Positions 42,133 to 54,240 of a stretch of DNA of 64,000 nucleotides are shown one piece after another (position 1 is the first letter of the stretch; each line of letters begins with the position of its first letter). This stretch comes from Nemertoderma westbladi. Lineage: Eukaryota; Xenacoelomorpha; Nemertodermatida; Nemertodermatidae. Location: NCBI GenBank assembly GCA_032718475.1, contig JAUCBJ010008709.1:1-64000 (forward strand). Reading direction: 5' to 3'. The notes under the pieces are model-generated. The model had not been told where the DNA came from. It did not search any database and saw only the letters and a program-made list of their open reading frames with translations. The position numbers and the translations under genes are program-made.

Positions 42133-44897
42133 TGGGGGGTGCAACTACTGGGATCATCAACGAACCGATAGCACCATTCATTTACGCAGAAATCGATTTG
42201 AATGGTGGAAGCCCACGCATAGCTATGTTAGACACCGGATCTGAATTAAACTTAATGTCAATAAACCTGGCTAATGACTTGTCAGTTCCGATTATACCGC
42301 ATGGTATATATTTTCGTACAGCATCTGGTGATGTTGTTAAATCGAGAGGTTTTGTTCAGGTTTGGGTCAAGTGGGGAGATATTCGTCAAACATTTGATTT
42401 TCATGTACTGGGAGATCCTCCATTTGATTTAATACTTGGCATTAGGGCCATACGGACCTTCCCCTCAATATTATCTTATCCCATTGTGGCGATGACTGCG
42501 ACTACGACTACCGATACAGCTCTTTCAAAGGAATACTTTTTTAAACTTTTCCGTTGGCCATCATCATGGTCATCCGATAATACAAAACGTCTCCACGATT
42601 TGATCTGGGAATTTCAGGATATATTTAGTCGATCGAAATTCGATGTTGGAAGAATGAAATCATTCACCCATCACATAGAAACGTCTGGTCCTCCTATTTT
42701 CAGAAGACAATACAAAAACGCATACACAGAACGAGAAAATGTACACAAGATAATCACGGAGATGCATAAAAATAACATTATCTCTCCTGCTTCTTCGCCA
42801 TGGAATTCGCCATATTTGTTGGTAGATAAACCTGACCACTCAAAACGATTTTGTGTTGATTTTAGACCTCTAAACAAAGTCACTCAGGACAATAAATTCC
42901 CCATGCCAGTAATAGATGAACTTTTAGATAGACTTCAAGGAAAGAAAATTTTTTCGACGTTAGACATGACGGCCGGTTATTGGCAAGTACCCCTATCTGA
43001 GGAAAGTAAACCGAAGACGGCTTTCCAAGCGGATCATAGACAGTGGCAATTCAATGTGTTAGCAATGGGATTGAAAAATGCGGGCCCAGAATTCCAACAA
43101 GACATGCAAACTGTATTAAGTGGTCTCAACACGTTTCCTTACCAGGACGACATCATCAACGCTACTGAGACTGAAGAAGAACATCTAGAGAGCCTACAGA
43201 AAATTTTCGTACGATTACGAAATGAAGGAATTAAATTAAAACCATCAAAATGCGCATTTGGTCTAACTGAGATATCGTATTTGGGTTTTATAATTCAAGA
43301 TGGACAAGTCAAACCTGATCCTGATAAAATAAAGTGTATACAAGAATTTCCTACGCCAACCAATGGAAAGGAATTACAGTCATTTCTTGGACTCATTAAC
43401 TTTTATTCAAGGTTCGCTAAGAGATTAGCTACATACGCGGCTCCCTTATATGAGTTGACAACAAAATCAAAAAATAAATTCAAATGGTTACCCGAACATT
43501 CCGAAGTCTTTGATAAAGTAAAAAATTTATTCTCTGAAGCAGTATCATTATACATTCCCGATTTATCACAAGCTTTAATAGTCAGAACCGACGCAAGCGA
43601 TAGGGCTGTTGGAGCTGTGTTGAGTCAAATAATTAATTCTGAAGAAGTCCCAGTGCATTTCGCAAGTCGAACCCTACGCGGATCGGATCTTAACTGGTCA
43701 ACTACTGATAAAGAATTTTTTAGTTTACATTGGGCAATCATAAAATTTGAAATGTACTTAAAGGGAAATGAAGTAACAGTTTACACTGACCACAAACCAT
43801 TAATTGGACTGATAGACAAGAGAGCTGGAAACAATCAACGACAAAGACGATGGCTAGATTATATACAGGACTTTAAATTAAATGTTAACTATATACGTGG
43901 AGTTGAAAACGTTGTGGCAGACACTTTGTCTCGCTTGCCATTAGACTCAACGTTCCCAAATGTAAAGGCCGCTCCATTCGTACCAAACGCCGTTTGTGCT
44001 CTCAAGGCGTTATCTGACAAAGATTCCGAGATAGTAGCAAGGCAATACCATGATGCGGGACATTACTCTATAAACAAAACTCGTGCGGCAATTTTAAATG
44101 ACGGCCTATGGTTCCCAAAAATGAGATCCACACTACGATCAATTCAAGATGATTGTATAGAGTGTCGCACAAAGAAGTCGTACACAAAAAATCCCCCAAA
44201 AGGAGAACTACCAAACCTAAAAACTTGTGCTATTGGGGAGATTGTCTCTATTGACATTGTTGGACCCTTACCAACAACAAGATTAGGATTTCGTTACATC
44301 TTGTCGATGATAGATATGGCGTCACGTTACCTGGAAGCGGTACCAATGAAAATGGTTACAGCGCAAATAACTGCAGATGCCTTTCAGAAAGGATGGGTAT
44401 TTAGACATGGTCCTCCACGACGAATCCACACCGACAACGGTTCCCAATTTCGTTCTGCATTGTTTAATAATATTCTGGAAACTGCCTTTTGCAATTATGA
44501 AATTGATCATACATATTCATCGCCGTACTATCCTCAAGGCAATGGAGTTATTGAAAGAATACACCGTACTTTAAAAGATCGCATTCGATGCATGTCTGGG
44601 GATTGGCAATCGAACTTATCGGAAGCTGTTTATAATATAAATCGCCATGTTCACGATGGTATAGAGTGTTCGCCGTTTTTCGCACTCTATGGGTATAATG
44701 TCCCACCAGCCACTTACCCAGCAATGCTTAAAGAAAACCCATCCATCATGCAATCGTTAGCTCCTCCTATCCCACCACCACAAAGATCAACGTTTGGCCC
44801 CAAATTTCACCCACCTCAACGAGTTGTAGCAAAATTATCTCCGCAGGTTGTTTGCCTAGATCAATATGGAACTGTGAATATAAGAAAATGTACTTAG
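42090..44897 (+). CDS. Gypsy Pol (protease, RT, RNase H, integrase)
   Basis: Open frame from 42090, reached by -1 frameshifting from gag; about 921 codons counted from 42132. Numbering from there: protease LDTGS at ~32-37; reverse transcriptase with the active site written YQDD (~337-340) instead of the usual Y-[ILV]-DD; RNase H starting RTDAS (~485) with TDHKP; integrase HHCC zinc finger; catalytic core with Asp in SIDIVGP (~709), Asp in HTDNGSQF (~766) and Glu in GVIERIHR (~806). No chromodomain. All domains are uninterrupted. The Gln in the RT motif is either a lineage trait or a mutation that would harm activity. Confidence 0.93.
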   Translation, partial: RLFKRKIKKRRFTVVGGATTGIINEPIAPFIYAEIDLNGGSPRIAMLDTGSELNLMSINLANDLSVPIIPHGIYFRTASGDVVKSRGFVQVWVKWGDIRQTFDFHVLGDPPFDLILGIRAIRTFPSILSYPIVAMTATTTTDTALSKEYFFKLFRWPSSWSSDNTKRLHDLIWEFQDIFSRSKFDVGRMKSFTHHIETSGPPIFRRQYKNAYTERENVHKIITEMHKNNIISPASSPWNSPYLLVDKPDHSKRFCVDFRPLNKVTQDNKFPMPVIDELLDRLQGKKIFSTLDMTAGYWQVPLSEESKPKTAFQADHRQWQFNVLAMGLKNAGPEFQQDMQTVLSGLNTFPYQDDIINATETEEEHLESLQKIFVRLRNEGIKLKPSKCAFGLTEISYLGFIIQDGQVKPDPDKIKCIQEFPTPTNGKELQSFLGLINFYSRFAKRLATYAAPLYELTTKSKNKFKWLPEHSEVFDKVKNLFSEAVSLYIPDLSQALIVRTDASDRAVGAVLSQIINSEEVPVHFASRTLRGSDLNWSTTDKEFFSLHWAIIKFEMYLKGNEVTVYTDHKPLIGLIDKRAGNNQRQRRWLDYIQDFKLNVNYIRGVENVVADTLSRLPLDSTFPNVKAAPFVPNAVCALKALSDKDSEIVARQYHDAGHYSINKTRAAILNDGLWFPKMRSTLRSIQDDCIECRTKKSYTKNPPKGELPNLKTCAIGEIVSIDIVGPLPTTRLGFRYILSMIDMASRYLEAVPMKMVTAQITADAFQKGWVFRHGPPRRIHTDNGSQFRSALFNNILETAFCNYEIDHTYSSPYYPQGNGVIERIHRTLKDRIRCMSGDWQSNLSEAVYNINRHVHDGIECSPFFALYGYNVPPATYPAMLKENPSIMQSLAPPIPPPQRSTFGPKFHPPQRVVAKLSPQVVCLDQYGTVNIRKCT
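42096..42150 (+). promoter_or_regulatory. Gypsy -1 ribosomal frameshift signal
   Basis: Two heptamers are in the correct gag phase: T TTA AAA (42096-42102) and A AAA AAC (42111-42117). The second is followed by a 9-nt spacer and a perfect 7-bp stem, CAGTAGT (42127-42133) with ACTACTG (42144-42150), whose loop starts with six G. The gag stop lies in the stem, and pol is open in the -1 frame from 42090. Confidence 0.85.
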
Positions 44898-44966
44898 TTC
44901 AATATTATTGACTCCATTTAGCGTGATTCTAATTTAGATTCATATTTTTGATGTTGTTGAATTTTG

Positions 44967-44977
44967 TAAGGGGGATA
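44967..44977 (+). promoter_or_regulatory. Gypsy polypurine tract
   Basis: AAGGGGGATA immediately upstream of the 3' LTR, the plus-strand primer for DNA synthesis. Confidence 0.75.
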
Positions 44978-45180
44978 TGTGATATAAATGTTTAATGTAT
45001 TTTATTGAGATACCGGAAGTATCCCAGATAATCGGTTTGACCTTTGCAATGTGTACGGTGAAGGGATTGATCTATATTAGATAGTAGGTAAGGCATTGCA
45101 AAGGGGGTTTATATATTCATTGTCGTTTGTTTGATTAAAGTTTGGAGTTAATATTTAATTGTGATTTCCCTGTTTTAATA
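44978..45180 (+). repeat. Gypsy 3' LTR
   Basis: 203 bp, identical to the 5' LTR, followed by target duplication AGTTT. Confidence 0.95.
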
Positions 45181-45185
45181 AGTTT

Positions 45186-46730
45186 ATCTGTAAAACTCTC
45201 GATAACCTCATTACGGCGGTTCCTCTTTCCTTCGTCGACTACGACTGGAATGAGGTTATGAACCACGCATTCAAAGCGGTCGAGAACATTACACCAGAAG
45301 AGACGAAAACGCTCGCCATTATCGATTCCTGGGACGAAGGCGGACCTTACGACATCCCTACGATTACCGATCTTCTCAGTGCGGAGGAGCCTCTGATTAC
45401 TTCGGAAGGGGAAGAACTATGGCTACATGAGGGTGTTCTACTCTCCACCCCGAAGCGACAACTCGAGCCGGAGGCCGCTTACCAACCAGCCGCCAAACGG
45501 ATTGCTTCGGCCGAACCTACGACGAAAGCAGGCGTATTATCCCCACTCGGCTCCGGTAGCCCTGCGAGGGAGTTAATCACCACCTCCGCGTTGAGCGACT
45601 TCGGCGATATATGCCAAAGGTTATCACCATATCCTTTCCCGGGTGGCGAAGACTGGTCTTCGGAGATTCCGAGTACCAGCAACCAACAGCCCCGCTCAGC
45701 GATACTGGTTGAAAAGGGTCCCAGCGCTGCGCCGACTCCCGACGATCTCCTCGGAATCCCTCCGTCGAAAACCCCGGCACCTCTTCGCCGACCAGCAGTG
45801 GCAACTACACCCTCCGTTCCGCAGGATCCTATGCAACTAACCCGTTGGTACACCGAGCAAACCGAATGGATCCACCACCAGAAACAGTCGTCCGAGTTGA
45901 GACCGACGGGACACAAAGAAGGTTATCGGAGCGAGGACCTACTACGCAAAAGCCCAGCCTTCCGCGGGCTACCGACCACCATGAATATTCAGAAGAGCGA
46001 CCGACGACTCGAGTATTACGTCGGCGTCCCGATTCCGATATTCCCCGGTCGAGAGATGCTGTTGGAGGTGTGCGGTAACTGCGGTTCGGAGCAGTGCTCA
46101 CGCGGTAGAAGGAATCGGGTTACCGATTCGTGCCTCCAGCTCCTCGGGATACTCTATTGCCCATACTGCGCGACATCGGGCCACGACATTTCCGTCTGTC
46201 CGATCCTATATAACCTCTGCACCACGTGCGGTTTCCGTGGACATTCCGCTAGCCCCCGCTGCTATATCAAATGTCCTACCAAAGACGTTACCGCTATGGG
46301 AAATATGGTCATGTTTGAAACATACGCAAACAGCCACATAAAGACCAAGGTTCAGAGAAACGCTCGGAATATCGCGCAGGAGATGGCGTGTGGGTATTTC
46401 TCCTTCCCGGAACGCCTCCACACGTCGGCCACGCTGCCTTTCCATTACGTGGATCTGTTGCTGAGCGCCGGATTATTCGGCCCATTCGAAGTCATTAGAC
46501 GCTTATACTTGTATAAAGAGGAGTTCGGTGACGGAAAGTGGTTCCTAGAGGCGCGCAACACCGAGTTGGAAAGACGAACCGATATGATCCCGATGCCATC
46601 GAAAGGAAGAGCCGCCAGGAGACAAGCCGAAGCGTTGCTCACGATGGATGTTGACGCTCCCCTTCCAGCTCTAGCGATCGACGAGAGTCGACGGGCGAAG
46701 AGGAGAAAGGCGTATCAGAGAAAGAAATAG
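45186..46730 (+). pseudogene. BEL2 accessory gene, C-terminal part with CCHC knuckles
   Basis: Continues in phase from 41250 once the Gypsy and one copy of the duplication are removed. The first residues (ICKTLDNLI) complete the helix begun before the insertion. Then come a Pro/Ser-rich linker, a Cys-rich block with C-x2-C-x4-H-x4-C (CPYCATSGHDISVC) and C-x2-C-x4-H-x5-C (CTTCGFRGHSASPRC), a helical region and a basic C terminus (RRAKRRKAYQRKK) like a nuclear localisation signal. The 490-codon ATG frame begins at 45258. The knuckles suggest RNA or DNA binding. No transmembrane segment, so not an envelope. Confidence 0.7.
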
Positions 46731-46916
46731 TGGATCGGGATATTCCAGGAACATTTATTGAACATTTATTTTTATACATATATATATATAAACTCTAGGC
46801 CAAATTAATCAAGACTATGCAATATTAAATTTGGGTTTTTTATATTGGGAATGACCTACGCAAACTCAATCTACCGATAGACCTCACGAAGGTCATTGGG
46901 GGGGACTGTTCGCGGT
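46731..46916 (+). other. BEL2 3' non-coding end with polypurine tract
   Basis: Short AT-rich stretch, then ATTGGGGGGGAC directly before the 3' LTR, the likely plus-strand primer site. Confidence 0.6.
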
Positions 46917-48424
46917 ATTTCAACTTTTCATAACGCGAGTTGAATATTTTTTGTATTTATTTAAAATGATTATTCCGATATCACTACTGGGTGCGGGACC
47001 ATGGGTTTTGGGCACATTCTATGGACTGGGGGCGATTTATGGGCGAATATTGGGGCGACTTACAGGGTACGGGAATAATTTCATGTTTATAAGGGCCAGG
47101 GGTGGGAGGCAAAGTTAAGCAGTATTCAGGTTAGCCTGAGTACTATTAGGCCCTGGCCAACTTCCTGCTGCCCGTAGAGCTGGATTTGGTAACGCGCCAG
47201 GCCTAAAGGACAAGGACTGCCCTTAGCGGTCCCTGGCCAACAGCAGTTATTACGAGCCTGAAAAGGACATCGGAACGCCAGCTGCTTGTGTCAGGGACTT
47301 GCGACGGGAAACGACACGACAGACCCCTAGCCAAGCCGTACTGGTTCTCGATGATCGTTCCCTTCGGGGTTCGTGAGGGGTGGGACGGACACGTGAAAGG
47401 GTCTACCAACTAACAGAGGAAGGGTTTGACGAGGACTGCCCTTAGCGGTCTCTGGTCAACAGCAGTTATTACGAGCCTGAAAAGGACATCGGAACGCCGG
47501 CTGCTTGTACCAGGGATTTGCGACGGGAACCGACGACAGACCCCTTAGCCAAGCCGTACTGGTTCTCGATGATCGTTCCCTTCGGGGTTCGTGAGGGGTG
47601 GGACGGACACGCGACGGGGTCGAAAGACAAAGGACTGGACTCTACTGGCCTACCGACTGTTCGGAGCAGTTTCTCGGCTGCCGAAGCGACTACGAGCCTG
47701 AATAAGGACTCGGAAAGCCTAGGTGGTTGGGTCTCTGCGATGAACCGACGGACCCCTAGCCAAGCCGTACTGGTTCTCGATGATCGAACCCTTCGGGGTT
47801 CGGGAGGGGTGGGACGGACACACGAACGGGTCCACCGACACGACAGACTCCTAGCCAAGCCGTACTGGTTCTCGATGACCGATCCCTTCGGGGTTTGAGA
47901 GGGGTGGTATGGATACACGACAGAGTCTACCGACTGGACCGACCCTTAGCCAAGCCGTGCTGGTTCTCGATGATCGATCCCTTTGGGGTTCGGGAGGGGT
48001 GGAACGGACACGCGACAGGGTCGACCGACACCGACACTACGGCATCAAGACTAGGACTGAGGGAAAATCTGGGGAACATTAGTTGGGCTAAAATCTGACC
48101 GAACAGTGGGTAATTAAATAATATACTGTAGGGATTTATATTGTCGTGTATAATTATTGTGAATATTTGGTGTATATTGATTTAGGGAAGCCCAATTAAT
48201 TCTCAATCAAGGTTCAGTGAGATTAGCTCAAGGTTCAACTGTAGGGAAGTTACATTAAAGCGTATATCCAACCAATGCAGCTTTTTCTCAACCGCAATCT
48301 TGCATCTAAGAAATTACTCCTTCTCCACAATCAATATCCGGTGACTGGCCGGGACTCCGTGGTCTGTAAAGCCCCGCCTCCAGCATCGGCGTTTTTCCCA
48401 CCTGGTGTCGGGATAACGGCAACA
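46917..48424 (+). repeat. BEL2 3' LTR
   Basis: 1508 bp, TGTTCGCGG...GGCAACA, with the same internal repeat units as the 5' LTR. It retains a 6-bp stretch at an H2 palindrome (about 47260) that the 5' copy lacks, and many single-base transitions distinguish the two. Confidence 0.93.
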
Positions 48425-51400
48425 AACATATAGATATGCAGCTTGTAATATAACAAAGATATTATTGTACAACATATAGATATGCAGCTTGTTATATAAC
48501 AAAGATATTATTGTACAACATATAGATATGCAGCTTGTAATATAACAAAGATATTATTGTACAACATATAGATATGCAGCTTTTAATATAACAAAGATAT
48601 TATTGTACAACATATAGATATGCAGCTTGTAATATAACAAAGATATTATTGTACAACATATAGATATGCAGCTTGTAATATGACAAAGATATTATTGTAC
48701 AACATATAGATATGCAGCTTGTAATATAACAAAGATATTATTGTAAAACATATAGATATGCAGCTTGTAATATAACAAAGATATTATTGTACAACATATA
48801 GATATGCAGCTTGTAATATAACAAAGATATTATTGTACAACATATAGATATGCAGCTTGTTATATAACAAAGATATTATTGTACAACATATAGATATGCA
48901 GCTTGTAATATAATAAAGATATTATTGTACAACATATAGATATGCAGCTTTTAATATAACAAAAGATATTATTGTACAACATATAGATATGCAGCTTGTA
49001 ATATAACAAAGATATTATTGTAAAACATATAGATATGTAGCTTGTAATATAACAAAGATATTATTGTACAACATATAGATATGCAGCTTGTAATATAACA
49101 AAGATATTATTGTACAACATATAGATATGCAGCTTTTAATATAACAACGATATTATTGTACAACATATAGATATGCAGCTTGTAATATAACAAAGATATT
49201 ATTGTACAACATATAGATATGCAGCTTTTAATATAACAAAGATATTATTGTACAACATATAGATATGCAGCTTGTAATATAACAAAGATATTATTGTACA
49301 ACATATAGATATGCAGCTTGTAACATAACAAAGATATTATTGTGCAACATATAGATATGCAGCTTGTAATATAACAAAGATATTATTGTACAACATATAG
49401 ATATGCAGCTTTTAATATAACAAAGATATTATTGTACAACATATAGATATGCAGCTTGTAATATAACAAAGATATTATTGTACAACATATAGATATGCAG
49501 CTTTTAATATAACAAAGATATTATTGTACAACATATAGATATGCAGCTTGTAATATAACAAAGATATTATTGTACAACATATAGATATGCAGCTTGTAAC
49601 ATAACAAAGATATTATTGTGCAACATATAGATATGCAGCTTGTAATATAACAAAGATATTATTGTACAACATATAGATATGCAGCTTTTAATATAACAAC
49701 GATATTATTGTACAACATATAGATATGCAGCTTGTAATATAACAAAGATATTATTGTACAACATATAGATATGCAGCTTGTAATATATCAAAGATATTAT
49801 TGTACAACATATAGATATGCAGCTTGTAATATAACAAAGATATTATTGTACAACATATAGATATGCAGCTTGTAATATAACAAAGATATTATTGTACAAC
49901 ATATAGATATGCAGCTTGTAATATAACAAAGATATTATTGTACAACATAGATATGCAGCTTGTAATATGACAAAGATATTATTGTACAACATATAGATAT
50001 GCAGCTTGTAATATAACAAAGATATTATTGTAAAACATATAGATATGCAGCTTGTAATATAACAAAGATATTATTGTACAACATATAGATATGCAGCTTG
50101 TAATATAACAAAGATATTATTGTACAACATATAGATATGCAGCTTGTTATATAACAAAGATTTTATTGTACAACATATAGATATGCAGCTTGTAATATAA
50201 TAAAGATATTATTGTACAACATATAGATATTCAGCTTTTAATATAACAAAAGATATTATTGTACAACATATAGATATGCAGCTTGTAATATAACAAAGAT
50301 ATTATTGTAAAACATATAGATATGCAGCTTGTAATATAACAAAGATATTATTGTACAACATATAGATATGCAGCTTGTAATATAACAAAGATATTATTGT
50401 ACAACATATAGATATGCAGCTTTTAATATAACAACGATATTATTGTACAACATATAGATATGCAGCTTGTAATATAACAAAGATATTATTGTACAACATA
50501 TAGATATGCAGCTTTTAATATAACAAAGATACTATTGTACAACATATAGATATGCAGCTTGTAATATAACAAAGATATTATTGTACAACATATAGATATG
50601 CAGCTTGTAACATAACAAAGATATTATTGTGCAACATATAGATATGCAGCTTGTAATATAACAAAGATATTATTGTACAACATATAGAAATGCAGCTTTT
50701 AATATAACAACGATATTATTGTACAACATATAGATATGCAGCTTGTAATATAACAAAGATATTATTGTACAACATATAGATATGCAGCTTTTAATATAAC
50801 AAAGATCTTATTGTACAACATATAGATATGCAGCTTGTAATATAACAAAGATATTATTGTACAACATATAGATATGCAGCTTATAATATAACAAAGATAT
50901 TATTGTACAACATATAGATATGCAGCTTGTAATATAACAAAGATATTATTGTACAACATATAGATTTGCAGCTTGTTATATAACAAAGATATTAGTGTAC
51001 AACATATAGATATGCAGCTTGTAATATAACAAAGATATTATTGTACAACATATAGATATGCAGCTTGTAATATAACAAAGATATTATTGTACAACATATA
51101 GATATGCAGCTTGTAATATATCAAAGATATTATTGTACAACATATAGATATGCAGCTTGTAATATAACAAAGATATTATTGTACAACATATAGATATGCA
51201 GCTTGTAATATAACAAAGATATTATTGTACAACATATAGATATGCAGCTTGTAATATAACAAAGATATTATTGTACAACATAGATATGCAGCTTGTAATA
51301 TAACAAAGATATTATTGTACAACATATAGATATGCAGCTTGTAATATATCAAAGATATTATTGTACAACATATAGATTTGCAGCTTGTAATATAACAAAG

Positions 51401-54240
51401 ATATTATTGTACAACATATAGATATGCAGCTTGTAATATAACAAAGATATTATTGTACAACATATAGATATGCAGCCTGTAATATATCAAAGATATTATT
51501 GTACAACATATAGATATGCAGCTTATAATATAACAAAGATATTATTGTACAACATATAGATATGCAGCTTGTAATATAACAAATATATTATTGTACAACA
51601 AAGATATGCAGCTTGTAATATAACAAATATATTATTGTACAACATATAAATATGCAGCTTGTAATATAACAAAGATATTATTATACAACATATAGATATG
51701 CAGCCTGTAATATATCAAAGATATTATTGTACAACATATAGATATGCAGCTTGTAATATAACAAAGATATTATTGTACAACATATAGATATGCAACTTGT
51801 AATATAACAAAGATATTATTGTACAACATATAGATATGCAGCTTGTAATATAACAAAGATATTATTGTACAACATATAGATATGCAGCTTGTAATATAAC
51901 AAAGATATTATTGTACAACATATAGATATGCAGCTTGTAATATAACAAAGATATTATTGTACAACATATAGATATGCAGCTTGTAATATAACAAAGATAT
52001 TATTGTACAACATATAGATATGCAGCCTGTAATATATCAAAGATATTATTGTACAACATATAGATATGCAGCTTGTAATATAACAAAGATATTATTGTAC
52101 AACATATAGATATGCAGCTTGTAATATAACAAAGATATTATTGTACAACATATAGATATGCAGCCTGTAATATAACAAATATATTATTGTACAACATATA
52201 GATATGCAGCTTGTAATATAACAAAGATATTATTGTACAACATATAGATATGCAGCCTGTAATATATCAAAGATATTATTGTACAACATATAGATATGCA
52301 GCTTGTAATATAACAAAGATATTATTGTACAACATATAGATATGCAGCTTGTAATATAACAAAGATATTATTGTACAACATATAGATATGCAGCTTGTAA
52401 TATAACAAAGATATTATTGTACAACATATAGATATGCAGCTTGTAATATAACAAAGATATTATTGTACAACATATAGATATGCAGCTTGTAATATAACAA
52501 AGATATTATTGTACAACATATAGATATGCAGCTTGTAATATAACAAAGATATTATTGTACAACATATAGATATGCAGCTTGTAATATAACAAAGATATTA
52601 TTGTACAACATATAGATATGCAGCTTGTAATATAACAAAGATATTATTGTACAACATATAGATATGCAGCCTGTAATATATCAAAGGTATTATTGTACAA
52701 CATATAGATATGCAGCTTGTAATATAACAAAGATATTATTGTACAACATATAGATGTGCAGCTTGTTATATAACAAAGATATTATTGTACAACATATAGA
52801 TATGCAGCTTGTAATATAACAAAGATATTATTGTAAAACATATAGATATGCAGCTTGTAATATAACAAAGATATTATTGTACAACATATAGATATGCAGC
52901 TTGTAATATAACAAAGATATTATTGTACAACATATAGATATGCAGCTTGTTATATAACAAAGATATTATTGTACAACATATAGATATGCAGCTTGTAATA
53001 TAACAAAGATATTATTGTACAACATATAGATATGCAGCTTTTAATATAACAAAGATATTATTGTTAAACATATAGATATGCAGCTTGTAATATAACAAAG
53101 ATATTATTGTACAACATATAGATATGCAGCTTGTAATATAACAAAGATATTATTGTACAACATATAGATATGCAGCTTGTTATATAACAAAGATATTATT
53201 GTACAACATATAGATATGCAGCTTGTAATATAACAAAGATATTTTTGTACAACATATAGATATGCAGCTTTTAATATAACAAAGATATTATTGTACAACA
53301 TATAGATATGCAGCTTGTAATATAACAAAGATATTATTGTACAACATATAGATATGCAGCTTGTAATATAACAAAGATATTATTGTACAACATATAGATA
53401 TGAGCTTGTAATATAACAAAGATATTATTGTACAACATATAGATATGCAGCTTTTAATATAACAACGATATTATTGTACAACATATCGATATGCAGCTTG
53501 CAATATAACAAAGATATTATTGTACAACATATAGATATGCAGCTTTTAATATAACAAAGATATTATTGTACAACATATAGATATGCAGCTTGTAATATAA
53601 CAAAGATATTATTGTACAACATATAGATATGCAGCTTGTAATATAACAAAGATATTATTGTACAACATATAGATATGCAGCTTGTAATATAACAAAGATA
53701 TTATTGTACAACATATAGATATGCAGCCTGTAATATAACAAAGATATTATTGTACAACATATAGATATGAGCTTGTAATATAACAAAGATATTATAGTAC
53801 AACATATAGATATGCAGCTTGTAATATAACAAAGATATTATTGTACAACATATAGATATGCAGCTTTTAATATAACAACGATATTATACAACATATATAT
53901 ATGCAGCTTGTAATATAACAAAGATATTATTGTACAACATATAGATATGCAGCTTGTAATATAACAAAGATATTATTGTACAACATATAGATTTGCAGCT
54001 TGTAATATAACAAAGATATTATTGTACAACATATAGATATGCAGCTTGTAATATAACAAAGATATTATTGTACAACATATAGATATGCAGCTTATAATAT
54101 AACAAAGATATTATTTTACAACATATAGATATGCAGCTTATAATATAACAAAGATATTATTGTACAACATATAGATATGCAGCTTGTTATATAACAAAGA
54201 TATTATTGTACATCATATAGATATGCAGCCTGTAATATAT
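48425..54240. repeat. 46-bp satellite array, segment 3 (~126 monomers)
   Basis: Same monomer after BEL2. This segment has a CTTTTAATAT variant rare in segments 1 and 2 and a higher-order offset of about 1287 bp (28 monomers): the AATAATAAAG variant at 48909 and 50196, and the AACAAAAG insertion at 48957 and 50244. The array ends at BEL3. Confidence 0.97.

Larger units (their letters stand above)
41251..45180 (+). mobile_element. Ty3/Gypsy retrotransposon nested in the BEL2 accessory gene
   Basis: 3930 bp, with two identical 203-bp LTRs (41251-41453, 44978-45180) and a target duplication AGTTT (41246-41250, 45181-45185). Contains gag with two CCHC knuckles, then pol in the -1 frame with protease, RT, RNase H and integrase in Gypsy order. 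No envelope gene and no chromodomain seen. LTR identity means a very recent insertion. LTRs start TG but end TA. Confidence 0.95.
30767..48424 (+). mobile_element. BEL2: defective BEL/Pao retrotransposon with nested Gypsy
   Basis: LTRs of 1512 and 1508 bp starting TGTT and ending AACA, with a target duplication AACAT (30762-30766 and 48425-48429) inside the satellite monomer. Without the Gypsy the element is about 13.7 kb. Order: LTR with internal repeats, stem-loop leader, small frame, gag-pol (frameshifted, integrase core deleted), 3' repeat region, large accessory gene interrupted by the Gypsy, G-rich tract, LTR. The LTR pair shows roughly 25-30 differences by eye, mostly transitions, so it is older than BEL1. 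Confidence 0.93.

Noticed and set aside
4238-54240. 46-bp direct repeats resembling a CRISPR array
   Set aside because: The repeats are contiguous with no spacers, in a eukaryotic context; it is a satellite.
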